Source of the DNA: Tannerella sp.
Lineage (GTDB): Bacteria; Bacteroidota; Bacteroidia; Bacteroidales; Tannerellaceae
Assembly (NCBI GenBank): GCA_031277235.1
Contig: JAITMT010000509.1
Location: forward strand, 1 to 34,249
Direction of reading: 5' to 3'
DNA length: 34,249 bases
A program made the position numbers and the translations under genes. Every line of letters begins with the position of its first letter. The first letter of the stretch is position 1. A model generated the notes under the pieces. That model was given only the letters and a program-made list of their open reading frames with translations. It ran no database searches and was not told the origin of the DNA. Of the stretch, positions 8,949-18,426 are shown piece after piece.

Positions 8949-10208
8949 TCAATTTTCAGCCGAAAGCCATTTCCAAACGGGAATTACTTCAATAACAATC
9001 CCTTCTGCGGTAATCGTTTCTTCTTCGTCTTTGGTGATTATCAGGTATCTTTTCATTTTCAGATGTTTTGAAATCAGTATTAAAGCATTAATTTCGCGTT
9101 TACGGGTATCGGAATCATGTAAGGAATAACATGCCTGAATTGCCATTTGCCGTTCAGGCAGCAGAAAATCCACTTCGACGTTTTTATTGTAAAAAAACAA
9201 GTCTTCACCATATTTTTTCTTTAATGCGATGGCTACAAGATTTTCCAACAGTTTAGTATCGCTGTCAATCAAAAAAATATTTAAAAGCCCGTTATCCGGG
9301 AAATAACGTTTCTTGAAAGTCTCTTTTTCTGAAAATTTACCGGAATAATTGGAAATCCCGAACGTCAAGTACGCATCATTCAGATATTGTAAATAATCGG
9401 TCAGAGTATTGCGCGAAACAGTTACGCCGGTTGAGTTTATGATGTTGTTTAAACGCGACAGCGCCATTGGCTGCATGACACTTTCGGCAATTTTTTTTAC
9501 CAGTACCCGAATAGCGTTTTCATTGCGGATTTCATTTCGGGCAACAATATCCCCAAGCAGGATTTTTTGATACAGTGAATTTAGCCATGCACGCTTATCG
9601 TTGATGGTAAAAATTTCGGCAAAACCGCCAAAACGGAAATAATTCGTAAACAGTTTAACTGCCCGCATGCGTATTTCACCATACTCCCAATTTTTTTTCA
9701 ACTCGATTCCATGGAATTTCAAATATTCGGTAAATGAAAACGGATAAACTTCATGGAAAAGGAAACGTCCGCCAAGCGTAGTATGCACATCTCTGCTCAA
9801 CATTCGGGCATTACTGCCGGTAACAAAAACACGATATTTACTGTCGGCAAGACGGCGGGTAAATTTTTCCCAACCCTCAATATTTTGAATTTCGTCCAGA
9901 AAGACAATCGGTTTCCCGTCGAAAATTTCAGCGTATGCCTCAAGCAGCAAGCCCAAATCCTTTGCCTGAATGGACGCAATACGTTCATCTTCAAAATTAA
10001 CGTACAACACGTTTTCCATGGTTATTTCTCCCGCTGCAATCAAGTTTTGGATGTGTTGAACCATCAGATAGGACTTTCCCGCCCGTCGAAGCCCTATAAA
10101 AACATAATTTGCAGTCTGTTCCAGTTCAAGCGGTCGTCTAACCAGCTCGATTGCAGATATTTCAGCCTGCTTTTCAATAATAATACGCTTAATAATTTCT
10201 TTATCCAT
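8949..10208 (-). CDS. AAA family ATP-binding protein with DUF4143-type C-terminus
   Basis: Walker A GLRRAGKS, Walker B PIVFLDEIQN, C-terminal VEVDFLLPERQMAIQACYS. The ORF track starts at 10235, but a TATCTTTG -7 box (10233-10240 on the gene strand) overlaps that start, so ATG at 10208 (MDKEIIKRIII) is preferred. Confidence 0.85.
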   Translation of the reverse strand: MDKEIIKRIIIEKQAEISAIELVRRPLELEQTANYVFIGLRRAGKSYLMVQHIQNLIAAGEITMENVLYVNFEDERIASIQAKDLGLLLEAYAEIFDGKPIVFLDEIQNIEGWEKFTRRLADSKYRVFVTGSNARMLSRDVHTTLGGRFLFHEVYPFSFTEYLKFHGIELKKNWEYGEIRMRAVKLFTNYFRFGGFAEIFTINDKRAWLNSLYQKILLGDIVARNEIRNENAIRVLVKKIAESVMQPMALSRLNNIINSTGVTVSRNTLTDYLQYLNDAYLTFGISNYSGKFSEKETFKKRYFPDNGLLNIFLIDSDTKLLENLVAIALKKKYGEDLFFYNKNVEVDFLLPERQMAIQACYSLHDSDTRKREINALILISKHLKMKRYLIITKDEEETITAEGIVIEVIPVWKWLSAEN

Positions 10209-10232
10209 AGTTTCTTTTATCCAATTTGGGGA

Positions 10233-10240
10233 CAAAGATA
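10233..10240 (-). promoter_or_regulatory. Bacteroidota-type -7 box (TATCTTTG) of the ATPase gene
   Basis: CAAAGATA on + strand, 25 nt upstream of ATG at 10208; fits TAnnTTTG. Confidence 0.55.
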
Positions 10241-10470
10241 CAAATTATTATTCAATATACTGACACATATTCCGATTTTATCTTTCAATATATTAAACAA
10301 TAATTCGGATATTTATTTTTCATATAATAGTTGAAATCGCATAAATATTTTATAATCAGTGAATTATTTTCTATTCCCAAACTCCAGGGGTGCAACAGCC
10401 TCCTGCATCCAAAGCCCCTTATCCTGAACCACGCATGGTTTTGTAAATCGAAATATTAATTCCTCTATTC

Positions 10471-13400
10471 TCAATTTGCATTTTGATACGGTTTCTCTGT
10501 TTTTTCTCCGTTCTCTTGCCGGTTTTGAAGGTATTTTGTAGGTGCGTAACCCGTAAGTTCCCTGAATATTTTGCTCATGTATTGCGGCGTGTTGAAACCG
10601 CTTTGGTAAGCCACTTCGGCTACGGTGAACCGTTTGGTTTCCAGTAACTGAACTGCCCGTTTAATCCGTATCTTTTTTACAAAATCAATGGGCGATAAAC
10701 CCATAATTGCCTTTATTTTCCGGTAAAATACCGGACGGCTCATGTTCAAATTTTCAGCGATGGTCTCGATTCTAAATTCGGAATCGTCAATATTGTTTTC
10801 GATGACTTGAATGACTTTGGTGATAAATTCATCGTCGTAGTTGGTAATTTTGGGCATGGAAGGTTCCCAATTGTTGTCGTGTATCCGGATATTGAACCCT
10901 TCTCCTCCTTTCGATAAATAATACTCCCTGAGCAATTCGCGCTGTTTGAGCAAGGTTGCTATTTTTGTCTTCAGGTAAGCGGAATTGAAAGGTTTCGTGA
11001 TATAATCGTCGGCGCCATATTCTATTCCCCTTATCCGGTCGTCAATCGAGGATTTTGCCGTAAGCAGAATGACGGGAATATGTGAAATGTCATGGTTTTT
11101 CTTGACGGCATTCAAATATTCCACCCCGTCCATTTCGGGCATCATGATGTCGCTGACAACAATATCCGGAAACTTTTTCAGCGTCATATCCAAGCCTTCC
11201 TTTCCGTTTGCGGCTTCCAGCACCTTATATTCCTTGCTCAGGATATTTTTGATGAAATGGCGCAGTTCTTCATTGTCTTCAATGACGAGAATGCAGGTCT
11301 CTCCGCTCTCATGTTCAACGGTCTCCTCCTCTGCCTCTGCTTCGCCGCTGTCATTCAATATCAATTCCACATTCGGGTCACCGGAAAATTCTTCATATCC
11401 GATGGGGAGTCTTACCGAAAATGTGCTTCCTGCATCTTTTACGCTTTCCACATCAATACTTCCGTGCAGCAGGTTTACCAGTTCCTTCACCAGCGACAGA
11501 CCGATACCCGACGATATGCTCGGATTGGTGTCGCTGTCCGTTTCAAAGCGTTTAAACAGGCGTTCCATCTTTTGCATGTCGAATCCCGAACCTTCGTCTT
11601 TTACCCGAATGAACAGTCCGTTTTTGTCAATCCCGGAAATCAGCGTTATGCTGCGACCGTCAGGCGTGTATTTGAACGCATTCGACAGAAGATTGAACAG
11701 TATCTTTTCCACCTTATCGGTATCGGCATATATTTCACGGAACTTTTCTGTTCTTTCAAAAGTGTAACGGATTTGTTTCCTGTTTGCCAGGGTGGAAAAA
11801 CTGTGAAAAACTTTTTCCATCAGCGCAAAAATGTCCGTCTGTTCGAGTTTCACCTTCATTTTGTTGTTCTGAATTTTCCTGAAATCCAGAATCTGGTTGA
11901 TCAATCGCAACATTCGTTCTGTATTCTGCTTGGCGGTATTCATGTATTCCCTGCCGTTTTCGGACAGCGATTCGTTGCTCAGCACCTCTTCTATCGGATT
12001 GGCAATCAGCGTTAGCGGAGTACGGAGTTCATGCGAAACATCGGTAAAGAATTTAATTTTCAGCCGGGTCAGTTCCTGTTCAAAATCAACCTGTTTACGC
12101 AATTTGAAAATATGGGTAACAATCAGAATCACCAGCAGGACAAACAGCAGAAATCCTCCGGCATAAATGATCCATGCAAAACCCGTTTCCCAAAACGTGG
12201 GAACAACATAAATGGGTAGCGAAACAATATTATCCACCCAGATACCGTCACTGTTGGTGGATTTCACCTGAAAGACATGATTTCCGGCAGGCAAATCAAT
12301 AAAACTCGCCGTCCGGTTTTTTCCGGTGTAAACCCAGTCGCTTTCGGAATCCTGCAAGCGGTATGCGTAATGAATGGAATTGGGATTGGAATAATCCAGG
12401 GATGAAAACGAAATGGCGATGTTGCGTTCGTTTTTCGAAAGGGTAAGCGCCTCCCGGTTCAACATTTTTTGTCCGTTTGGAATGTTTTTGCCCTGTACGC
12501 TTATATCGGTAAATACAATGGGCGGAACAAAGGAACCGGGTTGAATCTGCGAGGTAAACATCTGTATGGCTCCTTTGGCAGTACCGAAAATCAGATTTCC
12601 GGAATGATTGATAATCGGAGCGGCTTCACTTATTACGGGCGATATGCTGAGATTTTCCCTGTCAAAGCGGTCAAAATGTCCTGTCGCGGGGTTAAACCGG
12701 TTGAGGGCATCAACCGAGACAATCCAGATGAATCCCTCCCAGTCTTCAATTACCGACAATGAAAGGTCGGAAGCAAGTCCGTTGGTTTTGTTCAGGTTTT
12801 GAAAATGGATTTCTTCCGAAAGCAATTCGGGCGAATCGGAAGTAATATTCACCCCGCCGCTGAACGTGGAGACATAGATATTTTCGTTTTTGTCCTGAAA
12901 AATATACAGTATATTGCCGTTGCTCAGACAGTCGGAACGGTCTGCCGTGCAAAAGTTGTAGAAAAAGGTGATTTCTTCCGGCGAATCGAACCGGCTTGAA
13001 AAGGTAATCAGTCCGGTGGTGGTGCCTAACATCAGAGTACCGTTTTTCGACTGGTAAACATACCGTACCATTCCGCACTGTTCGACCGGATAGTTTTTCA
13101 GCCTGTTGCCGGCGTGTATAAACTGCAAGTTGCCGACGCTGTCTTTTTCCACTAAATTGATGCCGCCGCCCCAGCAGCCGATCCACATCCGTTTTTGCGA
13201 ATCCTGCAAAATGGAATATACGGAAAGCGAACTGATACTGTACGGGTCGTCCGTCGGCTGATATTGGGTAACACGGTATTCCCGTTCATTTTGGGGTTGC
13301 AACACAAATAATCCCCTGTCCCGCGAGCCTATCCAGATATTGCCTTCATCATCCCGGTAAAAACAGTAAACGGTCGCACCGAAAACAGCCCCGTTATCCT

Positions 13401-14880
13401 GTACTATTCTGCCTTTGCCATTCAAATTGCCGATATGGTTGTATTCCCTGTCATACAGTTCAATTTTACCGTTTTTTACTCCCAGCCAGAGCCGGTTGTA
13501 TGTATCCTGGAATATGCCCCTCACTTCTTCGTCGGGAGAGTTCCCGATAAGGTCGTATGTCTTTTTGTAGAACGAAAGATGATCCACACCGTCTCTCGTG
13601 CATATCCACAGATTATGGTGCGTGTCAATCAGAAAACCTCTCAACTGAGCCGTATAATTTCTCAAATTGCCCTCTGAATCGTAATAGCGGGCGATTTCCA
13701 ACTGTCTCCTGTCGGCGTTGTATGTACAGAGAATACCTTCCCGGAAAAAAATCCATATTTCCCCGTGTTCGTCTTCGTGAATGACCGGGGTATTGCCTCC
13801 TGTCAATTGAAAATCCGATAAGTCGGGATAATCCAGGACAGTCCGTTCACCGTTCGCTGTATTATAACAGATCATATTTCTCCCCGAAGCAAACGTCCAT
13901 ATAACTCCTTTGCCGTCTAAAAACAGGCTTTCGGAACTGAGAAATTGCTGTCCTTCGGGCGGAGAAAAATGTTGCGTCGTTTTGTCTTTTGTATGGTATA
14001 TGACAATGATTTTCGGGGTTATGATGGCTATCTGTTCTTCGTTCAGTTTTTTCAGGCGGTTGATGCGGTCGAATTTGAAGGGCAGATTGAACGGTGTCAG
14101 TTGTCCGTTTTCATTGTATGTCGCCAGATAGCCGTTTTGCGACGCGAGATAGACGATGCCGCCTGCTTCCGTGATGTAGCGGAAAGGGATATTGCTGTTT
14201 ACTTTTTTCCTGCCTTCAAGGATAATACCCCTGTCGCTCAAAATCCATTCATCGCCGTCACCGTCTAAAAATATCTCGTAAATGGTATTGCCCAGATTGG
14301 GATTGTTGGCGCGTCCGAAAAAGCGGATGCCGTCCGGCTGCCGATATTGGCGGTCGTCAATTCGATATAAATCGTCACTTTCCGTAATTATATATGTAAT
14401 CCCGTTATCGAGACTTTTCATGTCTCTTATCAGCGGTTGATGTTTTTCCGTAAAGGGATTTTCGAATGTTTCCGTTTCCCGGTTGAAAAGGAAAAGTTGA
14501 CGATCGTAAGTCCGTACCCAAAGATTGCCTTCCGAATTGAGATGCAGCCCTTCTATACGGTTATTGTTCAACTTTACCTTATCGTCGGGGTATGATTTGA
14601 AATTCCGGAAAGTGTATCCGTCAAACCTGTCAATACCGTTCCAGGTGGCAAGCCAGATGAATCCCTTTTGATCCTGGAGGATATTTTTGTTCACATTATA
14701 CGCCAGCCCGTCGCCCATATCGTAATGCCTGACAATGAACATGCCTTGCGGGAATACTGGATTTGCGAGGCATAGGAAGACAATGATACGCAGGATTGTA
14801 AAGACATTAATCCTGTGTTCATTAGAAACTTTATATTTATGTTTTACAGTTTTAAGAAAATGAAACATCTGGCATAACAT
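10471..14880 (-). CDS. Hybrid two-component system regulator (HTCS): Reg_prop sensor, Y_Y_Y, TM, HisKA, HATPase, receiver, AraC-type HTH
   Basis: 1469 aa. ILQDQKGFIWLATWNGIDRFDGYTF (propeller); HVFQVKSTNSDGIW (Y_Y_Y); DVSHELRTPLTLI (H box); ILVIEDNEELR...DIVVSDIMMPEMDG (receiver); IAENLNMSRPVFYRKIK...AYQSGFNTPQYMSKIFRELTGYAPTKYL (AraC HTH). Exact start uncertain (M1, M5 or later). Confidence 0.95.
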   Translation of the reverse strand: MLCQMFHFLKTVKHKYKVSNEHRINVFTILRIIVFLCLANPVFPQGMFIVRHYDMGDGLAYNVNKNILQDQKGFIWLATWNGIDRFDGYTFRNFKSYPDDKVKLNNNRIEGLHLNSEGNLWVRTYDRQLFLFNRETETFENPFTEKHQPLIRDMKSLDNGITYIITESDDLYRIDDRQYRQPDGIRFFGRANNPNLGNTIYEIFLDGDGDEWILSDRGIILEGRKKVNSNIPFRYITEAGGIVYLASQNGYLATYNENGQLTPFNLPFKFDRINRLKKLNEEQIAIITPKIIVIYHTKDKTTQHFSPPEGQQFLSSESLFLDGKGVIWTFASGRNMICYNTANGERTVLDYPDLSDFQLTGGNTPVIHEDEHGEIWIFFREGILCTYNADRRQLEIARYYDSEGNLRNYTAQLRGFLIDTHHNLWICTRDGVDHLSFYKKTYDLIGNSPDEEVRGIFQDTYNRLWLGVKNGKIELYDREYNHIGNLNGKGRIVQDNGAVFGATVYCFYRDDEGNIWIGSRDRGLFVLQPQNEREYRVTQYQPTDDPYSISSLSVYSILQDSQKRMWIGCWGGGINLVEKDSVGNLQFIHAGNRLKNYPVEQCGMVRYVYQSKNGTLMLGTTTGLITFSSRFDSPEEITFFYNFCTADRSDCLSNGNILYIFQDKNENIYVSTFSGGVNITSDSPELLSEEIHFQNLNKTNGLASDLSLSVIEDWEGFIWIVSVDALNRFNPATGHFDRFDRENLSISPVISEAAPIINHSGNLIFGTAKGAIQMFTSQIQPGSFVPPIVFTDISVQGKNIPNGQKMLNREALTLSKNERNIAISFSSLDYSNPNSIHYAYRLQDSESDWVYTGKNRTASFIDLPAGNHVFQVKSTNSDGIWVDNIVSLPIYVVPTFWETGFAWIIYAGGFLLFVLLVILIVTHIFKLRKQVDFEQELTRLKIKFFTDVSHELRTPLTLIANPIEEVLSNESLSENGREYMNTAKQNTERMLRLINQILDFRKIQNNKMKVKLEQTDIFALMEKVFHSFSTLANRKQIRYTFERTEKFREIYADTDKVEKILFNLLSNAFKYTPDGRSITLISGIDKNGLFIRVKDEGSGFDMQKMERLFKRFETDSDTNPSISSGIGLSLVKELVNLLHGSIDVESVKDAGSTFSVRLPIGYEEFSGDPNVELILNDSGEAEAEEETVEHESGETCILVIEDNEELRHFIKNILSKEYKVLEAANGKEGLDMTLKKFPDIVVSDIMMPEMDGVEYLNAVKKNHDISHIPVILLTAKSSIDDRIRGIEYGADDYITKPFNSAYLKTKIATLLKQRELLREYYLSKGGEGFNIRIHDNNWEPSMPKITNYDDEFITKVIQVIENNIDDSEFRIETIAENLNMSRPVFYRKIKAIMGLSPIDFVKKIRIKRAVQLLETKRFTVAEVAYQSGFNTPQYMSKIFRELTGYAPTKYLQNRQENGEKTEKPYQNAN

Positions 14881-14894
14881 TTATGAAAACGTTG

Positions 14895-14902
14895 CAAAGA
14901 TA
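14895..14902 (-). promoter_or_regulatory. -7 box (TATCTTTG) of the HTCS gene
   Basis: CAAAGATA on + strand in the divergent HTCS/SusC intergenic region, just upstream of the HTCS start. Confidence 0.5.
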
Positions 14903-15020
14903 GGGAAGAAAAGTATTACAGACAATATATTATTTGTTTTTATTTGTATATTTTTTAATCCGACACAGCGTAAATCCCGTCATAACATCCCAATAAAAAT
15001 AAGAAAAACGCATTACCGAG

Positions 15021-15082
15021 TAAATAGTGTACAATTTTGAATAAAATTTGCAACTGCCTGAAACCGCATCGTTGTAATTTTG
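15021..15082 (+). promoter_or_regulatory. Putative HTCS operator plus -7 box, copy 3 (upstream of first SusC)
   Basis: Reverse complement of 15021-15052 matches copies 1 and 2 at 29 of 32 positions. CTGAAA at 15058-15063. TAATTTTG at 15075-15082. Spacing identical to copies 1 and 2. Confidence 0.8.
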
Positions 15083-15108
15083 CAAAAATTTTCATAAATC
15101 TATAATCT

Positions 15109-18100
15109 ATGGATAATATCACATTCCTAAAACAAAAATTAAAAATCTGCCTTTTCACAATGGCAGGTATGTTGCTGAGTGTATCCGTTTATGCACAGCA
15201 AATTACGGTAACGGGAACGGTTGTTGATCAAGCCGGCGAGACGCTTCCGGGCGTAACCGTAGCGATAAAGAGTGAGCCCGGACGGGGGACCATGACCGAT
15301 GTGGACGGCAAGTTTACCCTGAATGTGTCCGGCGAGAATGCTGTCCTGCAATTCTCCTATATAGGACACGAAACGCAGGAACACGCGGTGGGCAACAGGC
15401 TCAGTTTCGACATTATTATGGTAGAATCTGCGAATGCTTTGGACGAGGTGGTTGTAACCGGCTATGGCAGTCAGATCAGAGCCAATCTGACGGGTTCGGT
15501 CGGTTCCGTTTCGGGTATCACGCTGGAGCGTGTTCCGGTTGCCTCGGCTGCCGAAGCCCTGTCCGGACGGGTTGCCGGCGTGATGGTAACGACCGTGGAC
15601 GGCGAGCCGGGAGCGGAAGTTAACATCCGTATCCGCGGAGGCACGTCCATTACGCAGAGTAACCAGCCGCTCTACATCGTTGACGGTTTTCCGGCGGATA
15701 ATATCAACAACATTCCGCCGACCGACATTCTGTCTATTGACATCCTGAAAGACGCCTCGCTAACGGCAATCTATGGCGCCCGCGGAGGTAACGGCGTTGT
15801 GATTGTAACAACCAGGGCGGCAAAAGAAGGCAGAATATCGGTGAACTACAACCATTTCACGCAGATGCGATCGCTTGCCCGTCCTCTGGAAGTGCTGGAT
15901 CCTTATGAATTTATCTTGTTGCAGGTGGATGCGGTTGGTCAATTGGATTCGGACAACAGGCGTGCGTTCCAGAAAAACTTCGGCAGCACGCACGATATGG
16001 ATCTTTACAAGGGTTACACGGGTAACAACTGGCAAAAAGAGATTATGGGCAGCAATCCGTTGAGTTTCATGCACAACCTGACCATCGGCGGCGGAAGCGA
16101 AAAAATCAAATTCAACACGAGTATCACGCACAACGACGAGACGGGATTGTTGGAAAATACGGGTGTGATGCGCACGAGCGTCAATACCAAACTGAACATA
16201 GAGGTATCTCCAACCCTCAAAATCTTGCTGAATCCACGTCTCAATTTCCGCCGCAACACAGGCGCCGGAACGAACGTCGGCGACGGAGGCATTGTCCAGG
16301 TGTTGCGTTATCGTCCCACCAACGGTTTGCGCGATTTCGGATATTATAAGGAGGGTATTCTTGACCCGAATGAAGAGGAGATTTTCCTGTACGAAAATCC
16401 GAGAGACAATATCAAGCAAAATTACAGGCTGGAAGATATCAACGAAATCATCAACCAGGCTGCCATTGAATGGAATATCATCAAGGGACTTACCTTCCGT
16501 ACGATGGGAATGCTGGGTTTCCGTTATTCGGACAACAATGAATTTTGGGGACCCGTATCCGGCGAAGGTAAAAGAAACAATTTCCTGCCGCTTGCCCAGA
16601 TTGAAACCGGAAAACGGAACGAGTGGACCTGGCAAAATGTGCTCGACTACAACTTCACAACAAAAGAGAAGCACAATTTTACATTTCTTGCCGGAACAGA
16701 GATGAGACACATGCAGGGACGCGAATGGAGACAAAACGCCCGTTACTTCCCGTATGACATAACGGCGGAAAAAGCCATCCAAAACATGGCGTTGGGCGAG
16801 CAATGGCAAAAGCCCTATTCGTTTATTGATTCACCCGACCGCACGTTGCGGTATTTCGGGCAGGCAGCCTATAACTACGACGGCAAATACCTGTTGCAGG
16901 CTACTTTCAGCGCCGACGCTTCCACCAAATTCGCTCCGGAATACAGATGGGGATACTTTCCCGCCGTTTCGGGAGGATGGGTTGTTTCAAAGGAAGATTT
17001 CATGCAGGATCAAGACATTATTTCGTTCCTGAAAATCAGAGCCGGCATCGGTATGACCGGTAACAACCGTATTGACGACGACATGTGGCGCTATCAGTAC
17101 AATCTGGCTGCCAACAGCGTAGGTCCGGGATTCGGCGAACGGAATCCTGCCGGCGCTCCTTACTACGTCAATACGGGCGGGAATCGCATCCCCAATCCCC
17201 GCATCAAATGGGAAACGGCTGTGAACCGCAATTTAGCGCTGGATATCAACCTTTTCAACGACCGCTTGAGAATCACGCCGGAAGTTTACCTGAATACGGT
17301 GAGAGACCTGCTGTATGACAGTAATATCCCCACCGGTGCGGGATACGCCAAACAAATGCAAAACATTGCCCAGGTAACCAGCAAGGGCTGGGATTTAACC
17401 ATTGACGGCAATATTATTCAAGGAAGCGACTTTTATTTGAACGCCAACTTCAACGTGGGTTTCAACCGGAGAACCATTGACAAATTGAACGGCGATGAAA
17501 GGGAACTCTGGTTCACGGATGACAATTGGGAAAGCGATTACGCCAATGACTTCAGTTTGAGAGTAGGCGACGATGTGGGACTCATCTACGGTTTTGTACT
17601 GGACGGAATTTATACTTACGACGATTTTAATTTAGGTCCCAACGGACTTATACCGGGTAACACCTGGTATGATCAGCGGAAAGATGACAATCTTGTCAAT
17701 TCCGACGCTTTGTTCGGAACGGCGCCGGGTCGTCCCAAGTTCAAGAACTTCACCAACTTCCGGGGCGGCGAGGAAGACTTTAACGTCATCAACGAATTTG
17801 ACCGGGTGGTGATCGGTAACACGACTCCCCGATTCAACGGCGGTTTCGGTTTCGACGGCGGTTACAAGAATTTTGACCTCTCCCTGCACTTCACCTTCAT
17901 GTATGATTTCGACGTGCTGAATGCCAATAAATACGAATTGTCGTCGCTTCAGGACAATCAAAATAAATTCTACAATTCAATACCCGAATTTGGTTCGGAT
18001 CAGCGCTGGCGTTATGCCGGCGAGTTTGACCCGGAAAGACCGGAACTTTTTGCCGCCCAGGATCGGGTCAATTTTAGCTGGGTGGGTTTGCAGGAAATGA

Positions 18101-18411
18101 ATGCCGGCAGAACGCTCTGGAATCCGAGAGACATTACCAAACGGGTTACGTTCGATTATTTTGTTGAAGACGGCTCTTTCCTGCGTTTGCAGGATATTAC
18201 CGTGGGCTACACATTGCCTCAGGAACTTACCCGCAAGTTTGCCGTGGAGCGTCTCCGCGTCTATTTCAGCGGATACAATCTGTTTTTATGGACGAACTAC
18301 TCGGGATACGACCCCGAAGTAGATGTACTGTCGGGGCTGACGCCCAGCGTGGACTACAACAAGTATCCCCGCAGTAAAAACTTTGTATTGGGTTTGAATA
18401 TCAGTTTTTAA
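15109..18411 (+). CDS. SusC/RagA-family TonB-dependent outer-membrane transporter (first)
   Basis: 1100 aa. Signal peptide, carboxypeptidase-regulatory-like domain (GTVVDQAGETLPGVTVAIK), LDEVVVTGYG, plug (IRGGTSITQSNQPLYIVDGFP), C-terminal KNFVLGLNISF. Confidence 0.96.
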   Translation: MDNITFLKQKLKICLFTMAGMLLSVSVYAQQITVTGTVVDQAGETLPGVTVAIKSEPGRGTMTDVDGKFTLNVSGENAVLQFSYIGHETQEHAVGNRLSFDIIMVESANALDEVVVTGYGSQIRANLTGSVGSVSGITLERVPVASAAEALSGRVAGVMVTTVDGEPGAEVNIRIRGGTSITQSNQPLYIVDGFPADNINNIPPTDILSIDILKDASLTAIYGARGGNGVVIVTTRAAKEGRISVNYNHFTQMRSLARPLEVLDPYEFILLQVDAVGQLDSDNRRAFQKNFGSTHDMDLYKGYTGNNWQKEIMGSNPLSFMHNLTIGGGSEKIKFNTSITHNDETGLLENTGVMRTSVNTKLNIEVSPTLKILLNPRLNFRRNTGAGTNVGDGGIVQVLRYRPTNGLRDFGYYKEGILDPNEEEIFLYENPRDNIKQNYRLEDINEIINQAAIEWNIIKGLTFRTMGMLGFRYSDNNEFWGPVSGEGKRNNFLPLAQIETGKRNEWTWQNVLDYNFTTKEKHNFTFLAGTEMRHMQGREWRQNARYFPYDITAEKAIQNMALGEQWQKPYSFIDSPDRTLRYFGQAAYNYDGKYLLQATFSADASTKFAPEYRWGYFPAVSGGWVVSKEDFMQDQDIISFLKIRAGIGMTGNNRIDDDMWRYQYNLAANSVGPGFGERNPAGAPYYVNTGGNRIPNPRIKWETAVNRNLALDINLFNDRLRITPEVYLNTVRDLLYDSNIPTGAGYAKQMQNIAQVTSKGWDLTIDGNIIQGSDFYLNANFNVGFNRRTIDKLNGDERELWFTDDNWESDYANDFSLRVGDDVGLIYGFVLDGIYTYDDFNLGPNGLIPGNTWYDQRKDDNLVNSDALFGTAPGRPKFKNFTNFRGGEEDFNVINEFDRVVIGNTTPRFNGGFGFDGGYKNFDLSLHFTFMYDFDVLNANKYELSSLQDNQNKFYNSIPEFGSDQRWRYAGEFDPERPELFAAQDRVNFSWVGLQEMNAGRTLWNPRDITKRVTFDYFVEDGSFLRLQDITVGYTLPQELTRKFAVERLRVYFSGYNLFLWTNYSGYDPEVDVLSGLTPSVDYNKYPRSKNFVLGLNISF

Positions 18412-18426
18412 TCATTTATAAATTCA

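Noticed and set aside
15760-16809. 349-aa minus-strand ORF
   Set aside because: Antisense within SusC with no recognisable domain; treated as a codon-bias artefact.
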